64,000 nt of DNA from Mycobacterium kiyosense (lineage in GTDB: Bacteria > Actinomycetota > Actinomycetes > Mycobacteriales > Mycobacteriaceae). Shown here one piece after another: positions 29,601 to 41,255 of this stretch (the first letter of the stretch is position 1; every line of letters starts with the position of its first letter). The notes under the pieces were generated by a model that did no database searches, was not told the DNA's origin, and saw nothing but the letters and a program-made list of their open reading frames with translations. The stretch is taken from the NCBI GenBank assembly GCA_021654635.1, contig AP025179.1:3472001-3536000 (forward strand), read 5' to 3'. Made by a program: the position numbers and the translations under genes.

Positions 29601-32600
29601 ATCACCGCGACCTTCGAAGCTCCCGACGTCGTCGCGCTCACGGTGGAAACCAACCAGGAGGGCCGCTACGAGCGGCAGGCGACCGCCGTCCTGCACGCAG
29701 CCGACCCAGCAGACCAGCCGCCGGCGCACGACCTGGGCGGGCTGCTGGCCACGCACCCGCGCAAGGTGGACAGCGACGAGATCCGCAAATGGATGGACAA
29801 GCGCGGCCACCGGCTCGGCGCGGCGTTCGGCGGCCTGGGTGCGGCATACCTGGCCGAGGCCGCGGGCAACACCGTGCTGGCCGAGGTTTCGCTGCCGGGC
29901 CCGCTGCGGCCCCAGCAGGGCGCCTACGGTGTGGTGCACCCGGCGCTGCTGGACGCCTGCTTCCAGGCGGTCGCCGCCCATCCCAGCGTCGCCGCCGCCG
30001 TCGACGGTGGCCTGTTGTTGCCGTTGCGCATTCGCCGGCTGCGCGCGTACGGCTCGGCCCGCCATGCCCGGTACTGCTACGCGACGGTGACCAGGCTGTT
30101 CGCCGCCGGCGTGGACGCCGATCTGGACATCGTCGACGACAACGGCACCGTGCTGCTGGAGGTCCGCGGCCTGCGGTTGGGCACTGGCGCCTCCCCCGGA
30201 CAGCGAGCGCGACCGGGTGCTGAGCGAGCGGTTGCTGACCATCGAGTGGCAGCCGGCCGAGTTGCCCGAGAAGGCGGTCACCGACCCCGGCAACTGGCTG
30301 CTGATCCGCACTTCCGAAGCCGCCGACATGCTGGCCACCCAGCTCACCGACGCGCTGAAAGTGCTTGACGCACAGTGCACCACGCTGTCCTGGTCGTTCA
30401 CCGACGACCACGCGACGTGCGCGCAGCGGCTGCGCGGCCAGCTGGAGTCCGGCTCGTTCGCGGGCGTGGTGCTGCTGACCGCCACCCCCAGCAGGGCCCG
30501 GAGCGGGAGTCGGGGCAGCGCGGCGAGCAGTACGTCGAGCAGGTGGTGCGGATCACCCGGCAGCTGCCCGAGCTGCTGGGTTCGCCGCCACGGGTGTACG
30601 CGCTGACCCGCAATGCGCAGACGGTGTTGTCCGGCGACCACGCCAACCTGGAGCAGGGCGGTCTGCGCGGTCTGCTGCGGGTGATCGGCTCGGAGAATCC
30701 ACAGTTGAAGGTCAGCTACGTCGACCTCGACGAACAGACCGGCGTCGAGCAGGTGGCGCGTCAGCTGTTGCTGGCCACCGACGAGGACGAGACGGCGTGG
30801 CGCGACGACCAGTGGTACACCGCCCGGATGCGGCCCACGCCGCTGCAACCCGAGGAACGGCTGACCACGATCGTCAACCACAACCCGCAGGGCAGTGGGG
30901 TCGGGATGCGGCTGCAGATCCGGACACCGGGAGACCTGGAGACCCTCGAGTTCGCCGCGTTCGACCGGACGGCTCCGGGCCCCGGTGAGATCGAGGTGGC
31001 GGTCAGCGCGTCCAGCGTCAACTTCGCCGACGTGCTGGCCACCTTCGGCCGCTACCAGACGTTCGACGGAAAGCTGCCCGAGCTCGGCATGGACTTCGCC
31101 GGCGTGGTGACCGCCGTGGGCCCCGACGTCACCGGCCGCAAGGTCGGCGACCGGGTGGCCGGGCTGTCCACCAACGGCTGCTGGGCCACTTTCTTGACCT
31201 GCGATGCCCGGCTGGCCACGGACGTGCCCGAGGGGTTGACCGATGCCCAGGCGGCAGCGGCCACCACCGCCTATGCGACCGCGTGGTACGGCCTGCACGA
31301 GCTGGCCCGGATCCGGTCCGGGGACAAGGTGCTGATTCATTCGGCGACCGGCGGGGTGGGCCAGGCGGCGATTGCCATCGCGCGGGCCGCCGGCGCCCAG
31401 GTGTTCTGCACGGCCGGCAGCCCGCAGCGTCGAGAGATGTTGCACGCCATGGGGATCGAGCATGTCTACGACTCCCGCAGCACCGAGTTCGCCGAGCAGA
31501 TCCGCAGCGACACCGACGGCTACGGTGTGGACATCGTGCTCAACTCGCTGACCGGCGCGGCGCAGCAGGCCGGGATCCGGCTGTTGGCGCTGGGCGGTCG
31601 CTTCGTCGAGATCGGCAAGCGCGACATCTACTCCAACACTCGCCTGGAGTTGTTCCCGTTCCGGCAGAACCTCGCGTTCTACGGCGTGGACCTGGCGCTG
31701 ATGGCCGACAGCCATCCCGCGCAGGTGCACGAGTTGCTGGACACGGTGTATCGGCAGATCGCCACCGGCGCACTGCCGCCGCCGCAGACCACGCATTATC
31801 CGATGGCCGACGCGGCCACCGCGATCCGGGTGATGGGCGCGGCCGAGCACACCGGCAAGCTGATCCTCGACGTGCCGCACGTCGGGCGCAGCAGCGTGGT
31901 GATGCCACCCGAGTATGCGCCGGCGTTCCGGGGCGACGGCTCCTACCTCATCACCGGCGGTCTGGGTGGTCTCGGTTTGTTCCTGGCCGAGAAGATGGCC
32001 GGTGCCGGCGCCGGCCGCATCGTGTTGTCCTCGCGCTCCCAGCCGAATCAAAAGGCTTTGGAGACAATCGAATTGGTCCGCTCTATGGGAGCTGACGTGG
32101 TGGTGGCGTGCGGTGACATCGCCGAGGCGGGCACCGCCGACCGGCTGGTGGCGGCCGCGACGGCCACCGGCCTGCCGCTGCGCGGGGTGCTGCACGCGGC
32201 CGCCGTGGTGGAAGACGCCACCTTGCCCAACATCACCGACGAGCTCATCGCGCGGGACTGGGCGCCCAAGGTGTACGGGGCGTGGAATCTGCACGAGGCG
32301 ACCAAAGACCAAGAGCTGGACTGGTTCTGCTCGTTCTCCTCGGCGGCGGCCCTGGTAGGTTCGCCGGGACAAGGGGCGTATGCGGCGGCCAACAGCTGGC
32401 TGGACGCGTTCACCCACTGGCGCCGTGCGCAGGGCCTGCCGGCCACCTCGATCGCCTGGGGCCCGTGGGCGGAGATCGGGCGGGGCACCGATTTCGCCGA
32501 GACCGCCGGCGACGCCATCCATCCCGAGGAGGGCGCCTACGCGTTCGAGGCGTTGCTGCGGCACAACCGCGCCTACACCGGCTACGCCCCGATCATCGGT

Positions 32601-32948
32601 TCCCCGTGGCTCAACGCCTTCGCCCAGCAGAGCCCGTTCGCCGAGGCGTTCCGCAGCACCGCCAAGCACGCCGGCAACAGCAAGTTCCTCACTGAGCTGG
32701 ACCGGCTGCCGCAGGACGAGTGGCCGGCTCGGTTGCGCCGCATGGTGTCCGAGCAGATCGGTCTGATCCTGCGCCGGACCATCGACGTCGACCGGATGCT
32801 GACCGAGTATGGGCTGGATTCGCTCAGCAGCCAGGAATTGCGCACCCGGCTGGAGGCCGAGACGGGGGTGCGCATCACCGCGACCAACATCAACACGACG
32901 GTGCGTAGCCTGGCCGATCTGCTGTACGACGAGCTGACCTCCGCCTGA
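26667..32948 (+). pseudogene. second Pks5-type polyketide synthase; DH catalytic His replaced; frame broken twice
   Basis: Full KS-AT-DH-ER-KR-ACP architecture like the first Pks5. KS Cys178 ([10 protein letters not shown]), [31 protein letters not shown] and [14 protein letters not shown] are present. In DH the HxxxGxxxxP motif reads [10 protein letters not shown]: His is Tyr (codon 29451-29453) and Gly is Ser. Two compensating homopolymer changes in the linker after DH shift the frame: one C too many at 30193-30197 and one too few at 30485-30489. As written translation stops at 30368 (1233 residues), losing ER, KR and ACP. Repairing both runs gives about 2093 residues. AT-region DNA is almost identical to pks5, suggesting gene conversion. 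Confidence 0.88.
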
Positions 32949-32954
32949 CGTCCG

Positions 32955-34201
32955 ATGAAATTCGTCTTGGCGGTGCATGGCACCCGGGGTGACGTCGAAC
33001 CGTGCGCAGCGGTCGGCATGGAGCTGCTGCGGCGCGGGCATGGCGTGCGGATGGCGTTGCCGCCCAACCTGATCGGCTTCGTCGAGTCGGCGGGCCTGAC
33101 CGGCGTGGCATACGGACCGGACTCCGGGGTCCAGATCAACCAGGTTGCGGCGTTCGCCCACAATTTGACCAAGGCGCAGAATCCGTTCAATCTCGCCAAG
33201 GCGGGCAAGGAACTGTTCGTCGAGGGGTGGGCCGAGATGGGCAGGACGCTGGCCGAGCTGGCCGACGGCGCCGATCTGTTGACGACGGGCCAGACCTACC
33301 ACGGGGTGGTCGCCAATGTCGCCGAGTATCACCGCGTTCCGGTCGCGGCGCTGCATCACTTCCCGATGCATGTCAACGGACAGGTCGCGGTTCCGGCGCC
33401 GATTCCGCGACCGCTGATCCGGACCGTGATGGGGGCGTCCTGGCGGTTGTACTCGTACGTGACCAGGGACGCCGACCGCGCCCAGCGTCAGGAGTTGGGG
33501 CTACCCCCGGTCTCGGCCGCGGCCCTGGACCGGATCGTGGCCGGCGGCGCGCCGGAGATCCAGGCCTACGACCCGGCGCTGTTTCCCGGGCTGGTCGAGG
33601 AGTGGGATGGCCGGCGGCCCTTCGTGGGTGCGCTGTCGATGCGGCTGCATACCGAGCCCAACGAGGAGCTCGAGTCGTGGATCGCGGCGGGAACTCCGCC
33701 GATTTACTTCGGTTTCGGCAGCACGCCCGTGCAGTCCACCAGCGAGACGGTCGCGATGATCGCCGAGGGTGTGTGCCGAACTCGGTGAACGCGCGTTGGT
33801 CTACTCCCCCCGGCGGTGACGACGTCTCCGCGCCGGCCGAGCACGTGAAACTGGTTGGGCTGATCGACTATTCGGTGATCCTGCCGCAGTGCCGCGCGGT
33901 CGTGCACCACGGCGGGGCGGGCACCACGGCGGCCGGCCTGCGGGCCGGGATGCCGACGTTGGTGCTCTGGGACGTGGCGGATCAGCCGATCTGGGGCGCC
34001 GCGGTGCAACGGTTGGGAGTCGGTGCGACCCGCCGTCTCAGCAGGATCAACCGCAAGTCGCTGGCCAAGGCGATCCGCGGCATCCTGGCGCCCGACTGTG
34101 CCGCGCGAGCGCGCGAGATTTCCACGCAGATGGCCGATCCGATGGACGCCGTCGCGAGGGCCGCGGATCTGTTGGAAGAGTCGGCGCTGGTGCGCGCTTA
34201 G
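32955..34201 (+). pseudogene. GT1-family glycosyltransferase (Rv1526c-like), two homopolymer frameshifts
   Basis: UDP/TDP-sugar glycosyltransferase of the MGT type. N-terminal [19 protein letters not shown] is the acceptor-side Rossmann strand; the C-terminal nucleotide-sugar motif is [17 protein letters not shown]. The reading frame shifts at a GGG (33767-33769) and at a C6 run (33806-33811); removing one base from each gives a continuous protein of about 414 residues through [18 protein letters not shown]. As written, translation ends at 33788. It starts 6 bp after the second pks5 and would add an early sugar to the acylated trehalose core, as proposed for such genes in other LOS loci. Confidence 0.85.
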
Positions 34202-34228
34202 CTACTGGTGCTGGCGAGCGGAACTAGT

Positions 34229-35014
34229 TCAGTCCTTTTCGAAAAGGTAGATGCGATAAGTGAATCCACCGCCGCGCTCGAGGTCGCGGTCAAGCATGCT
34301 GACCGCGTAACGGGTCAGACTCGACAGAAATGCCGGCGCACGGCTGGCTATCTTCTCTTGCGATCGCCGCGTATTGGCGTCGAGCCCACGCTTGGCCTCT
34401 CTGCCGATGTCTCGCTGAGCCAGTTTGCGCAGTTTGATGCCGGCCAGATCCGTTTCCCATTCCCCGACAACGGGATTGCGGCGAGAGTCGGTGTAGAGGA
34501 AATGCCCGCCAGGGCGCAGCACGCGCGTCACTTCGTCCAGGAAGCCGGCGAAATCCGGGTACTGGTGCGAGGCTTCCACGTTGACAACAGCGTCGAAAGA
34601 TTCGTCCGGAAACGGCAGGTGCTGGGCGTCGCCCTGCACGAAGTCCAGGCCCCGCACTGTGTGCATCCTCTTGCAGAGGTCGATGCTGGCGGGGTTCAGG
34701 TCCAGACCCGTGTAAGACGCCGGACCGAGCTTGCGGGCAATGTACGACGCCCCACCGCCGGCGCCGCAGCTGACCTCCAGCACCTTCTTGCCGGTGAGGT
34801 CCACTTGGCTGGCGGTCTGGTGGTAGAGCTGGATGCAGTACCGGTTCGGTTCGTCAGCGGGATCCAGCTGCAAGCCCAGCGGCGGGTCTTCTTCGTAACC
34901 GAAGTTGAAGAACACCACGTCGTCGCCGACCTGGCGGGTACCCAGCGGTAGCAGGTATTTGGTGGTGATCTTGCCGACCAACGGGTTCGACTGCAGGCGG
35001 TATTTCAGAGCCAC
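34229..35014 (-). CDS. SAM-dependent methyltransferase (Rv1523-like)
   Basis: 261-residue class I methyltransferase related to Rv1523 and the phthiotriol/rhamnosyl methyltransferase group. Motif I is VLEVSCGAGGGASYIA, followed by the acidic GLDLNPASI and VQGDAQHLPFPDESFDAV, then VLRPGGHFLYTD. It probably O-methylates a glycan or lipid hydroxyl of the LOS; the position cannot be told. It is transcribed against the flanking genes, between the GT1 gene and mmpL12, as in M. tuberculosis. Confidence 0.9.
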   Translation of the reverse strand: MALKYRLQSNPLVGKITTKYLLPLGTRQVGDDVVFFNFGYEEDPPLGLQLDPADEPNRYCIQLYHQTASQVDLTGKKVLEVSCGAGGGASYIARKLGPASYTGLDLNPASIDLCKRMHTVRGLDFVQGDAQHLPFPDESFDAVVNVEASHQYPDFAGFLDEVTRVLRPGGHFLYTDSRRNPVVGEWETDLAGIKLRKLAQRDIGREAKRGLDANTRRSQEKIASRAPAFLSSLTRYAVSMLDRDLERGGGFTYRIYLFEKD

Positions 35015-35307
35015 GCGGAAGAGTGTCGCATGCGTGACCCGTCGAAGATGCCAAAAGCGCCAACCCCGATGAGCGAGATATCAGCACGCGCGTGCAACTT
35101 TGCTGGCCACGAGTTACCCGCGCGCAGCGGTGGAGGCACTGCTCCAAAATGCTCGACGAGCAAACCGGTGACGGACTAAAAACTCCTTGATCTGCGCATT
35201 TGCCTTCCGATAGGGGGCGCCTCGATCGCTGGGACGCTCGCCTGCGCGGTTACTAAGGAAATTTCCATTCCCCCACCTGATCAGCACTCTCCTTGTACGT
35301 TTGTGAG
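35015..35307. other. divergent intergenic region of methyltransferase and mmpL12
   Basis: About 290 bp with no gene. It must hold the promoters of both divergent genes. An AT-richer patch (gactaaaaactccttgatc, and ttactaaggaaatttccatt near 35250) precedes the mmpL12 start; no definite promoter elements were assigned. Confidence 0.5.
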
Positions 35308-38300
35308 GTGGCTGGGCAGGCGAGATCGCACGACGAGGCGAAAATTGGTGGCGTCTTCGACCGCGTCGGCGACTTCGTCATCAAGTGGCCATGGCTGGCC
35401 GTCGGCGGCTGGATCGCCGTGGTGGCTTTCCTGGCTCTGACGTTTCCCCCGCTTCAGGTGCAAGCCGCCAAGCACGAGCAGAAACCGCTACCTGACAACG
35501 CGCCGACGATGATCGCGCAGGCGGAGATGAACGCTGCCTTCGCGGCGCGGCCCGGCGGGTCGGAAGGATCCGGCGGGCCGGCCGGCTCCAGCGGGTCCGC
35601 AGGGCCTGGCGGGTCGGCAGGGCCTGGCGGGCCGGAAGGGTCCGGTGGCGGCGGGGGCAAACCCGCTGACGAGAAGCCGACCGGCGCCCTGCTGCTGGTC
35701 GTGTTGACCAATGAAAAGGGCCTGAGCCCCGCCGACGAGGACACCTACCGCAGGCTGCTCGACAACCTGCGGCAGGACACCCAGGACAAGATGTCGGTGC
35801 AGGACTTCATGGGCACGCCGGAATTGCGGCAGATGCTGGAGAGCAAGGACAAGAAAGCCTGGAACCTGCCAATTACCTTGCCCGGCGCTGAGGCGGCGCC
35901 CGAGACACAGGCGGCGCTGGCAAATATCAGGGCCATCATCGAAAAGACAGTCAAAGGCACGACCCTCTCAGCGAGTTTGAGCGGTGGGGTGGCCACCGCG
36001 TCCGATGTCCAGAAACTCGGCGAGTCCGACGTGCAGATCATCGAGGTCGGAACGATCGTCAGTGTGCTGGTCATTCTGATCATCGTCTATCGCAACCTCG
36101 TCACCATGCTGCTACCCCTTGCCACGATCGGCGTCTCGATCGGAGGTGCGCAGGGCGTCTTGTCGGCGCTGTCCGAACTCGGCCTGACGGTGAACATGCA
36201 GTGCATCGTGTTCATGAGTGCGGTCATGATCGGCGCCGGTACCGACTACGCCGTGTTCCTGATCAGCCGGTATCACGACTACGTTCGGCACGGAGAAACT
36301 TCCGATCGCGCGGTGAAGAAAGCACTGATGTCGATCGGCAAGGTCATCGCCGCATCGGCGGCGACCGTCGCCGTCACCTTCCTGGCCATGGTTTTCACCA
36401 AGCTCGAAGTGTTCTCCGCCGTCGGGCCGGCCATCACCGTCTCGATCATCGTCTCGCTGCTGACGGCCACCACGCTGCTGCCGGCGATCCTCGTGCTCAC
36501 CGGGCGTCGCGGCTGGATCAAGCCGCGACGCGACTTGACCACCCGCTTCTGGCGGATCTCGGGAACCCGCATCGTGCGGCGTCCCAAGGTGCACCTGGCC
36601 GGCAGCCTGATGGTGCTGACCGTCCTGGCCACCAGTGCGGCCTTCATCCGGTTCAATTACGACGACCTCAAGACGATGCCGCAGGACATGGACAGCGTGC
36701 GGGGTCTCAATGCGCTGAACAAGCACTTCCCGATGAACTCGATGACCCCGATGTTTCTGTTCGTCAAGTCGCCGCGTGACCTACGCACCCCGGCCGCCCT
36801 GGGCGACCTGGAGATGATGTCGCGGCGGATCACCGACCTGCCCAACATCGTGATGGTGCGTGGCCTGACCCGGCCCAACGGCGAACCATTGAAAGAAACC
36901 AAGGTCTCGTTCCAGGCGGGTGAGGTCGGGGGCAAACTCAACGAAGCATCGACCGCGATCACCGAGCACGGCGGCGACCTTGATCATCTGGTCGGCGGCT
37001 CTCGCCAACTCGCCGACGCCCTGGCCGAGATTCGAGCACAGGTCAACGGAGCGGTGGCCAGCGGTGGCCAGCGGTGGCCAGCTCCGCCGGACTGGTCGCC
37101 GCGTTGCAGAACATGTTGAAGCTCATGGGTGGAAACAAAACCATCCAGGAACTCGACAACGCCTCCCACTACGTGTCGCGCATGAAGGCACTCGGAAACG
37201 ATCTCAGCGGGACAGTCTCGGACGGCCAGACCATGGCCGTTTGGGCCGGCCGGCCCCATGGTGGCGGCGCTGAATTCCAGCCCGAGCTGCAACGCCGACC
37301 CCTCATGCGTGCGTTCACGCTCGCAATTGTCGGCAATGGTCGAGGCCAACAACAGCGGGCTGTTGAAGGTGATGGGCAGGATGGCCGCCACCCTGCAGCA
37401 GACCGAGGGATACCAGAATTTGGCCAAGACGGTCGGCGAGCTCGACGACCAACTCAAGCAGATCGTCGCCACCCTCAAGATGATCGACGGGCTGCCGAAC
37501 ACGTTGTCGCAGCTGCAGGCGGGTGCCGGCGCTCTCGCCGACGGCAGTAACGCGGTAGCGGACGGCGTGCAGGCACTGGTGACTCAGGTCAAGCAGATGG
37601 GCGGTGGCCTCAACGAGGCTTCCGACTTCCTGCTCGGAATGAAGCGTGACGCAGAACGACCGAACATGGCCGGCTTCAACATCCCGCCGCAGATCATGAC
37701 GAGGGACGAGTTCAAAAAGGGTGCGCAGTTCTTCCTGTCGCCCGACGGGCACGCGGCCCGGTACTTTGTCCAGAGCGCGCTCAGCCCCACCTCTAAAGAG
37801 GGTATGGATCAGGTCAGCCAGATCCTCGAAGCGGCCCGATCGGCGCAACCCAATACCGAACTGGCCGACGCGAAGGTCCAACTGGTGGGAGTACCGACCG
37901 GACTTCGGGACACCCGCGAGTTCTACAACAGTGACATCAAATTCATCGTCATCGCGACCATCATCATCGTTTTCTTCATTCTGGTCATCCTGCTGCGCGC
38001 GATCGTAGCGCCGTTGTATCTCATTGCCTCCGTACTGATCTCATTCTGTTCGGCCCTGGGCCTCGCGGTCCTCGTCTTCCAAGTACTACTCGATGAGCCA
38101 CTGCACTGGAGCTTGCCCGGGCTGTCGTTCATCCTGTTGGTTGCAGTCGGCGCCGACTACAACATGTTGTTGATTTCTCGGATTCGAGATGAGTCACCGC
38201 ACGGCGTGCGCGTCGGTGTCATCCGAACCGTGGGATCAACGGGTGGTGTGATCACCTCGGCGGGGTTGATCTTTGCCGCGTCGATGTTCGGACTGATCGC

Positions 38301-38862
38301 AGCCAGCATCACCACCATGGCGCAGGCCGGATTCACCATCGGCATCGGGATCGTGATCGACACCTTCCTGGTGCGCACCATCACGGTGCCCGCGGTCGCT
38401 GCGATGCTTGGCCAAAAGAACTGGTGGCCCTCGAAGCTGGGTCAGAGCAACAGGGCAAAAGCCAAGCAAGCCAAGCGATCTGCCACGGCTCAGCTCTGGC
38501 TGGATCGGACAAAGTATTTCCTCACCGGTAAAGCTCCCGGGGCGGTGGCCCCGCAACCGGAGCCAAAGCCGGTGCGCCGCAAGGCGCCAGCCAGCTCCGC
38601 CAGCACCATCGACCTGCTCCCGGGACACGCACTGCCGCTGTTCGGTGTCACCACCCTGCCGGCATACGACTTGTCGAAGTGCGCGTCGAAGAGCAACCGC
38701 AAGACGCGCAGCAGACGCAGCGGTAAGGAACCCGTCGACCACCTGCTCACCCATTCGCTACCGCTGTTCGGTCTCGGATACGAACTGCTGGAACGTGAAT
38801 CGAATGGCGACAACAACGGCGCGGCAATGAAGCCAACGCCGGGCACTCCGGCGATCACCTGA
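35308..38862 (+). pseudogene. mmpL12: MmpL12-like RND transporter, frame broken by a 10-bp repeat and a 4-bp insertion
   Basis: RND-superfamily lipid exporter of about 1170 residues with two sets of membrane helices. TM1 (WPWLAVGGWIAVVAFLAL) is followed by an extracytoplasmic domain with an unusual Gly/Ser/Pro-rich linker (GGSEGSGGPAGSSGSAGPGG and on). The first helix bundle contains GAGTDYAVFLISRYHD and the second VGADYNMLLISRIRDE, the conserved Asp-Tyr pairs for proton relay. A 10-bp unit present three times (37051-37080) instead of once shifts the frame and gives a stop at 37119. A ggcc triplication (37245-37256) restores it. The total of 24 extra bases is in frame, so the intervening 170 bp is the only misread part. 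GTG start by family comparison. Confidence 0.87.
37051..37080. repeat. 10-bp tandem repeat (gcggtggcca x3) in mmpL12
   Basis: Three perfect head-to-tail copies. One copy gives the conserved frame through VNGAVASSAGLVAAL; three copies add 20 bp and cause premature termination. Ten is not a multiple of three, so copy-number slippage here would switch the gene off or on. Confidence 0.9.
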
Positions 38863-38944
38863 CTTTCGCATGCATCCCCAGCGCGGTAATCGTGACGAAA
38901 ATGCCGGTTACACGGCAGCATTCGCGTCCCCGTCTCTATAGTGA

Positions 38945-41236
38945 GTGATCGTGCGCCAGCCTGAGAGCGTCAGTCCCACCGACAGCGCCAGCCGTACCGA
39001 CACCGACAGCGCCGGCCACACTGACAGCGACCGAGCGGTCGAAGCGCTGGTTGGCCCACCGCCGAAGAAGACGGACTTCCGCGACGATATCGAGGGTTTG
39101 CGCGGCTTCACCCTGTTGGCCATTGTCGGCTGGCACATTTCCATGCCCGGGGTCAGCGGCGGCTTCGTCGGGCCGGACATCTTCTTCGAAATCTCCGGCT
39201 TCGTCATCACCGGGCAGCTCTGGAAGCAGGTGAGCAACACCGGCACCGTCGGGCTGCGCAAGTTCTATGGGGCGCGGTCCCGCCGACTGCTGCCGGTATC
39301 TGCCACGGTGGGTGTCATCACCGCGATCGCCGCGGCGCTGCTGCTGCCGGCGGTGGCGGCCCAAGGGGCGTTGAAGGACGCCATCGCCTGCGCGCTGTAC
39401 GTCCCCAACTTCTGGTTCATCGTCCAGCAGGTCGACTATTTCTCCGGCGGCACGCCCTCGCCGTTCCAGCACTACTGGACTTTGGGCGTGGAGGAACAGT
39501 TCTACCTGCTGTGGCCGCCCATGATCGTTGGCACGGCATGGCTGATCCGGCGTCTGCATCGACGCAGGAAAACTGATGCGCCGCCAGCAAACAAGCCGTC
39601 CAAGACGCCGTACCTGGTGCTGGTGACGCTGATCGCGCTCATCTCTTTCGCGCTGTCGCTGCTCGTCACCTACGTCATGCCGCTGGCGGCGTACTTCTCG
39701 CTGTTCACCAGGGCCTGGCAGTTGGCCTTGGGCGCGTTGGTGGCGCTGACCGCCGAGTACTGGAGCCGGCTCCCCGAACGGGCCGCGGTTCTCATCGGAT
39801 GGCTCGGGCTGGCGATGGTGCTGTGGGCCTGCGTCACCTACACCCCGGACATCCCCTATCCGGGTACTGCCGCGCTGCTTCCCGTCTTGGGCACGGCCTT
39901 GCTGCTCGGCGCCGGTTGTTCGATATCGACGCGCGGCGCCGGCCGGATCCTGGGTTGGTCACCGATGCGGGTGGTCGGCCGGTTGTCCTACTCCTGGTAC
40001 CTCTGGCACTGGCCGGTGCTGGTGTTCGCGCCGATCATCATCGGACACCCGCTGGGGCTGTTCGGCAAGTTCATGGCGGCCGTTGTCGTTTCCGGTGGGC
40101 TGGGTTGGCTCACGCTGCGTTTCATCGAGAACCCACTGCGTTATGCCGCGCCGCTGCGCAAGTCGCCGGGCAAGAGCCTGGCGGCCGGCGGGCTCGCCAC
40201 CGCCCTTGCCGCCTGCGTGGGCGTGGCGCTGCTGATGTGGGTGTCCTCGATCCCAATGCCGGTGGCCGTCGCGCACGGTGCGCAGGCAAAGGCGTTGACC
40301 ATCACCGCACCGCCGACACCGACGGGCGACGACGTCGCTGCCTACGACGCGGCAGTGCAGAACGTGTTCGCGCAGGTGCAAGCGGGGGTCGCGGCATCGG
40401 CAGACCTGCGAGACGTGCCGTCGAACCTCGACCCCTCACTCGCCGGTGCGTCTGGAGAACTCGGCGCGATGATGTTCGACGGCTGCCTGCGTCTGCCGGT
40501 CCAAGCCGGGACACCCGAATGCGCAACGGGCGATGTCGCCGCCAAGACCACGGTGGCCGTGATCGGCGACTCGCATGCCTCGATGTGGATTCCGGCGTTT
40601 CAGCAGATCGGCACACAGCGGCCGTGGCGGATCGAGACCATGGCCAAGGCGGCCTGTCCCATGATGGACTTGCCGATCGCCAACCGCTTCGCTGCCCCCC
40701 TGCTCGAGTACTTGCAGCACTGCGAGCAATGGCGTGGTCAGGTCATGGCCCGACTACGCGCCGAGCACCCGAAGTTGGTGGTGCTGAGCGTGTTCCGTGG
40801 GTATATGGCCAAGAACAGTAATGGTTTCCTGTCGGGTTTCACCTCGTACGACCCGGCGTGGATCGGAGGGTTGAAGGGCCTCGTGCAACAGTTGCGAGGC
40901 ATCGGCGCCAAGGTGCTGGTGCTGGGACCGCTGCCACGATTGACTGCGGCGGTGCCCGCTTGCCTGTCCGAGCACCTTACTGACGCGACGGCCTGCTCGC
41001 CCCCCATGTCGTTCGCCTTCGACCGGGCCGGTATCGCCGCCGAGGCCGCGGCCGTGAAGGCCGGCGGTGGACAGTACGCCGAACTCGAGGAGCTCTTCTG
41101 CACCAAGAACCGCTGCCCCGTGATCATCGGCAACACGCTGGTCTACGTCGATGCGGGTCACCTGACCCTCGAATACTCCCGGCTCATCTCACCGGCGATC
41201 GCGGCCCTGGCCGACCGCGCGCTCGCCCAGAACTAG
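38945..41236 (+). CDS. acyltransferase 3 / SGNH fusion (OafA-like membrane O-acyltransferase)
   Basis: 763-residue membrane protein. A Ser/Thr/Asp-rich N-terminus (about 40 residues) leads to the acyltransferase-3 domain beginning DDIEGLRGFTLLAIVGWHI, with about ten membrane helices and the conserved FVGPDIFFEISGF and YSWYLWHWPVLVF blocks. The C-terminal third is an extracytoplasmic SGNH hydrolase-like domain (VIGDSHASMWIP; GHLTLEYS near the end supplies the Asp/His region). Such proteins move acetyl or other acyl groups onto cell-surface glycans, so it would O-acylate the LOS. GTG start; another GTG is two codons on. Convergent with fadD25. Confidence 0.9.
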   Translation: MIVRQPESVSPTDSASRTDTDSAGHTDSDRAVEALVGPPPKKTDFRDDIEGLRGFTLLAIVGWHISMPGVSGGFVGPDIFFEISGFVITGQLWKQVSNTGTVGLRKFYGARSRRLLPVSATVGVITAIAAALLLPAVAAQGALKDAIACALYVPNFWFIVQQVDYFSGGTPSPFQHYWTLGVEEQFYLLWPPMIVGTAWLIRRLHRRRKTDAPPANKPSKTPYLVLVTLIALISFALSLLVTYVMPLAAYFSLFTRAWQLALGALVALTAEYWSRLPERAAVLIGWLGLAMVLWACVTYTPDIPYPGTAALLPVLGTALLLGAGCSISTRGAGRILGWSPMRVVGRLSYSWYLWHWPVLVFAPIIIGHPLGLFGKFMAAVVVSGGLGWLTLRFIENPLRYAAPLRKSPGKSLAAGGLATALAACVGVALLMWVSSIPMPVAVAHGAQAKALTITAPPTPTGDDVAAYDAAVQNVFAQVQAGVAASADLRDVPSNLDPSLAGASGELGAMMFDGCLRLPVQAGTPECATGDVAAKTTVAVIGDSHASMWIPAFQQIGTQRPWRIETMAKAACPMMDLPIANRFAAPLLEYLQHCEQWRGQVMARLRAEHPKLVVLSVFRGYMAKNSNGFLSGFTSYDPAWIGGLKGLVQQLRGIGAKVLVLGPLPRLTAAVPACLSEHLTDATACSPPMSFAFDRAGIAAEAAAVKAGGGQYAELEELFCTKNRCPVIIGNTLVYVDAGHLTLEYSRLISPAIAALADRALAQN

Positions 41237-41255
41237 AACAGTCGGGGCGTTTTGG

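Noticed and set aside
27204..33371. Open frame of over 2000 codons opposite the second pks5
   Set aside because: It is made of His/Gln/Arg-rich nonsense typical of antisense high-GC frames, while the forward strand has clear PKS domains.
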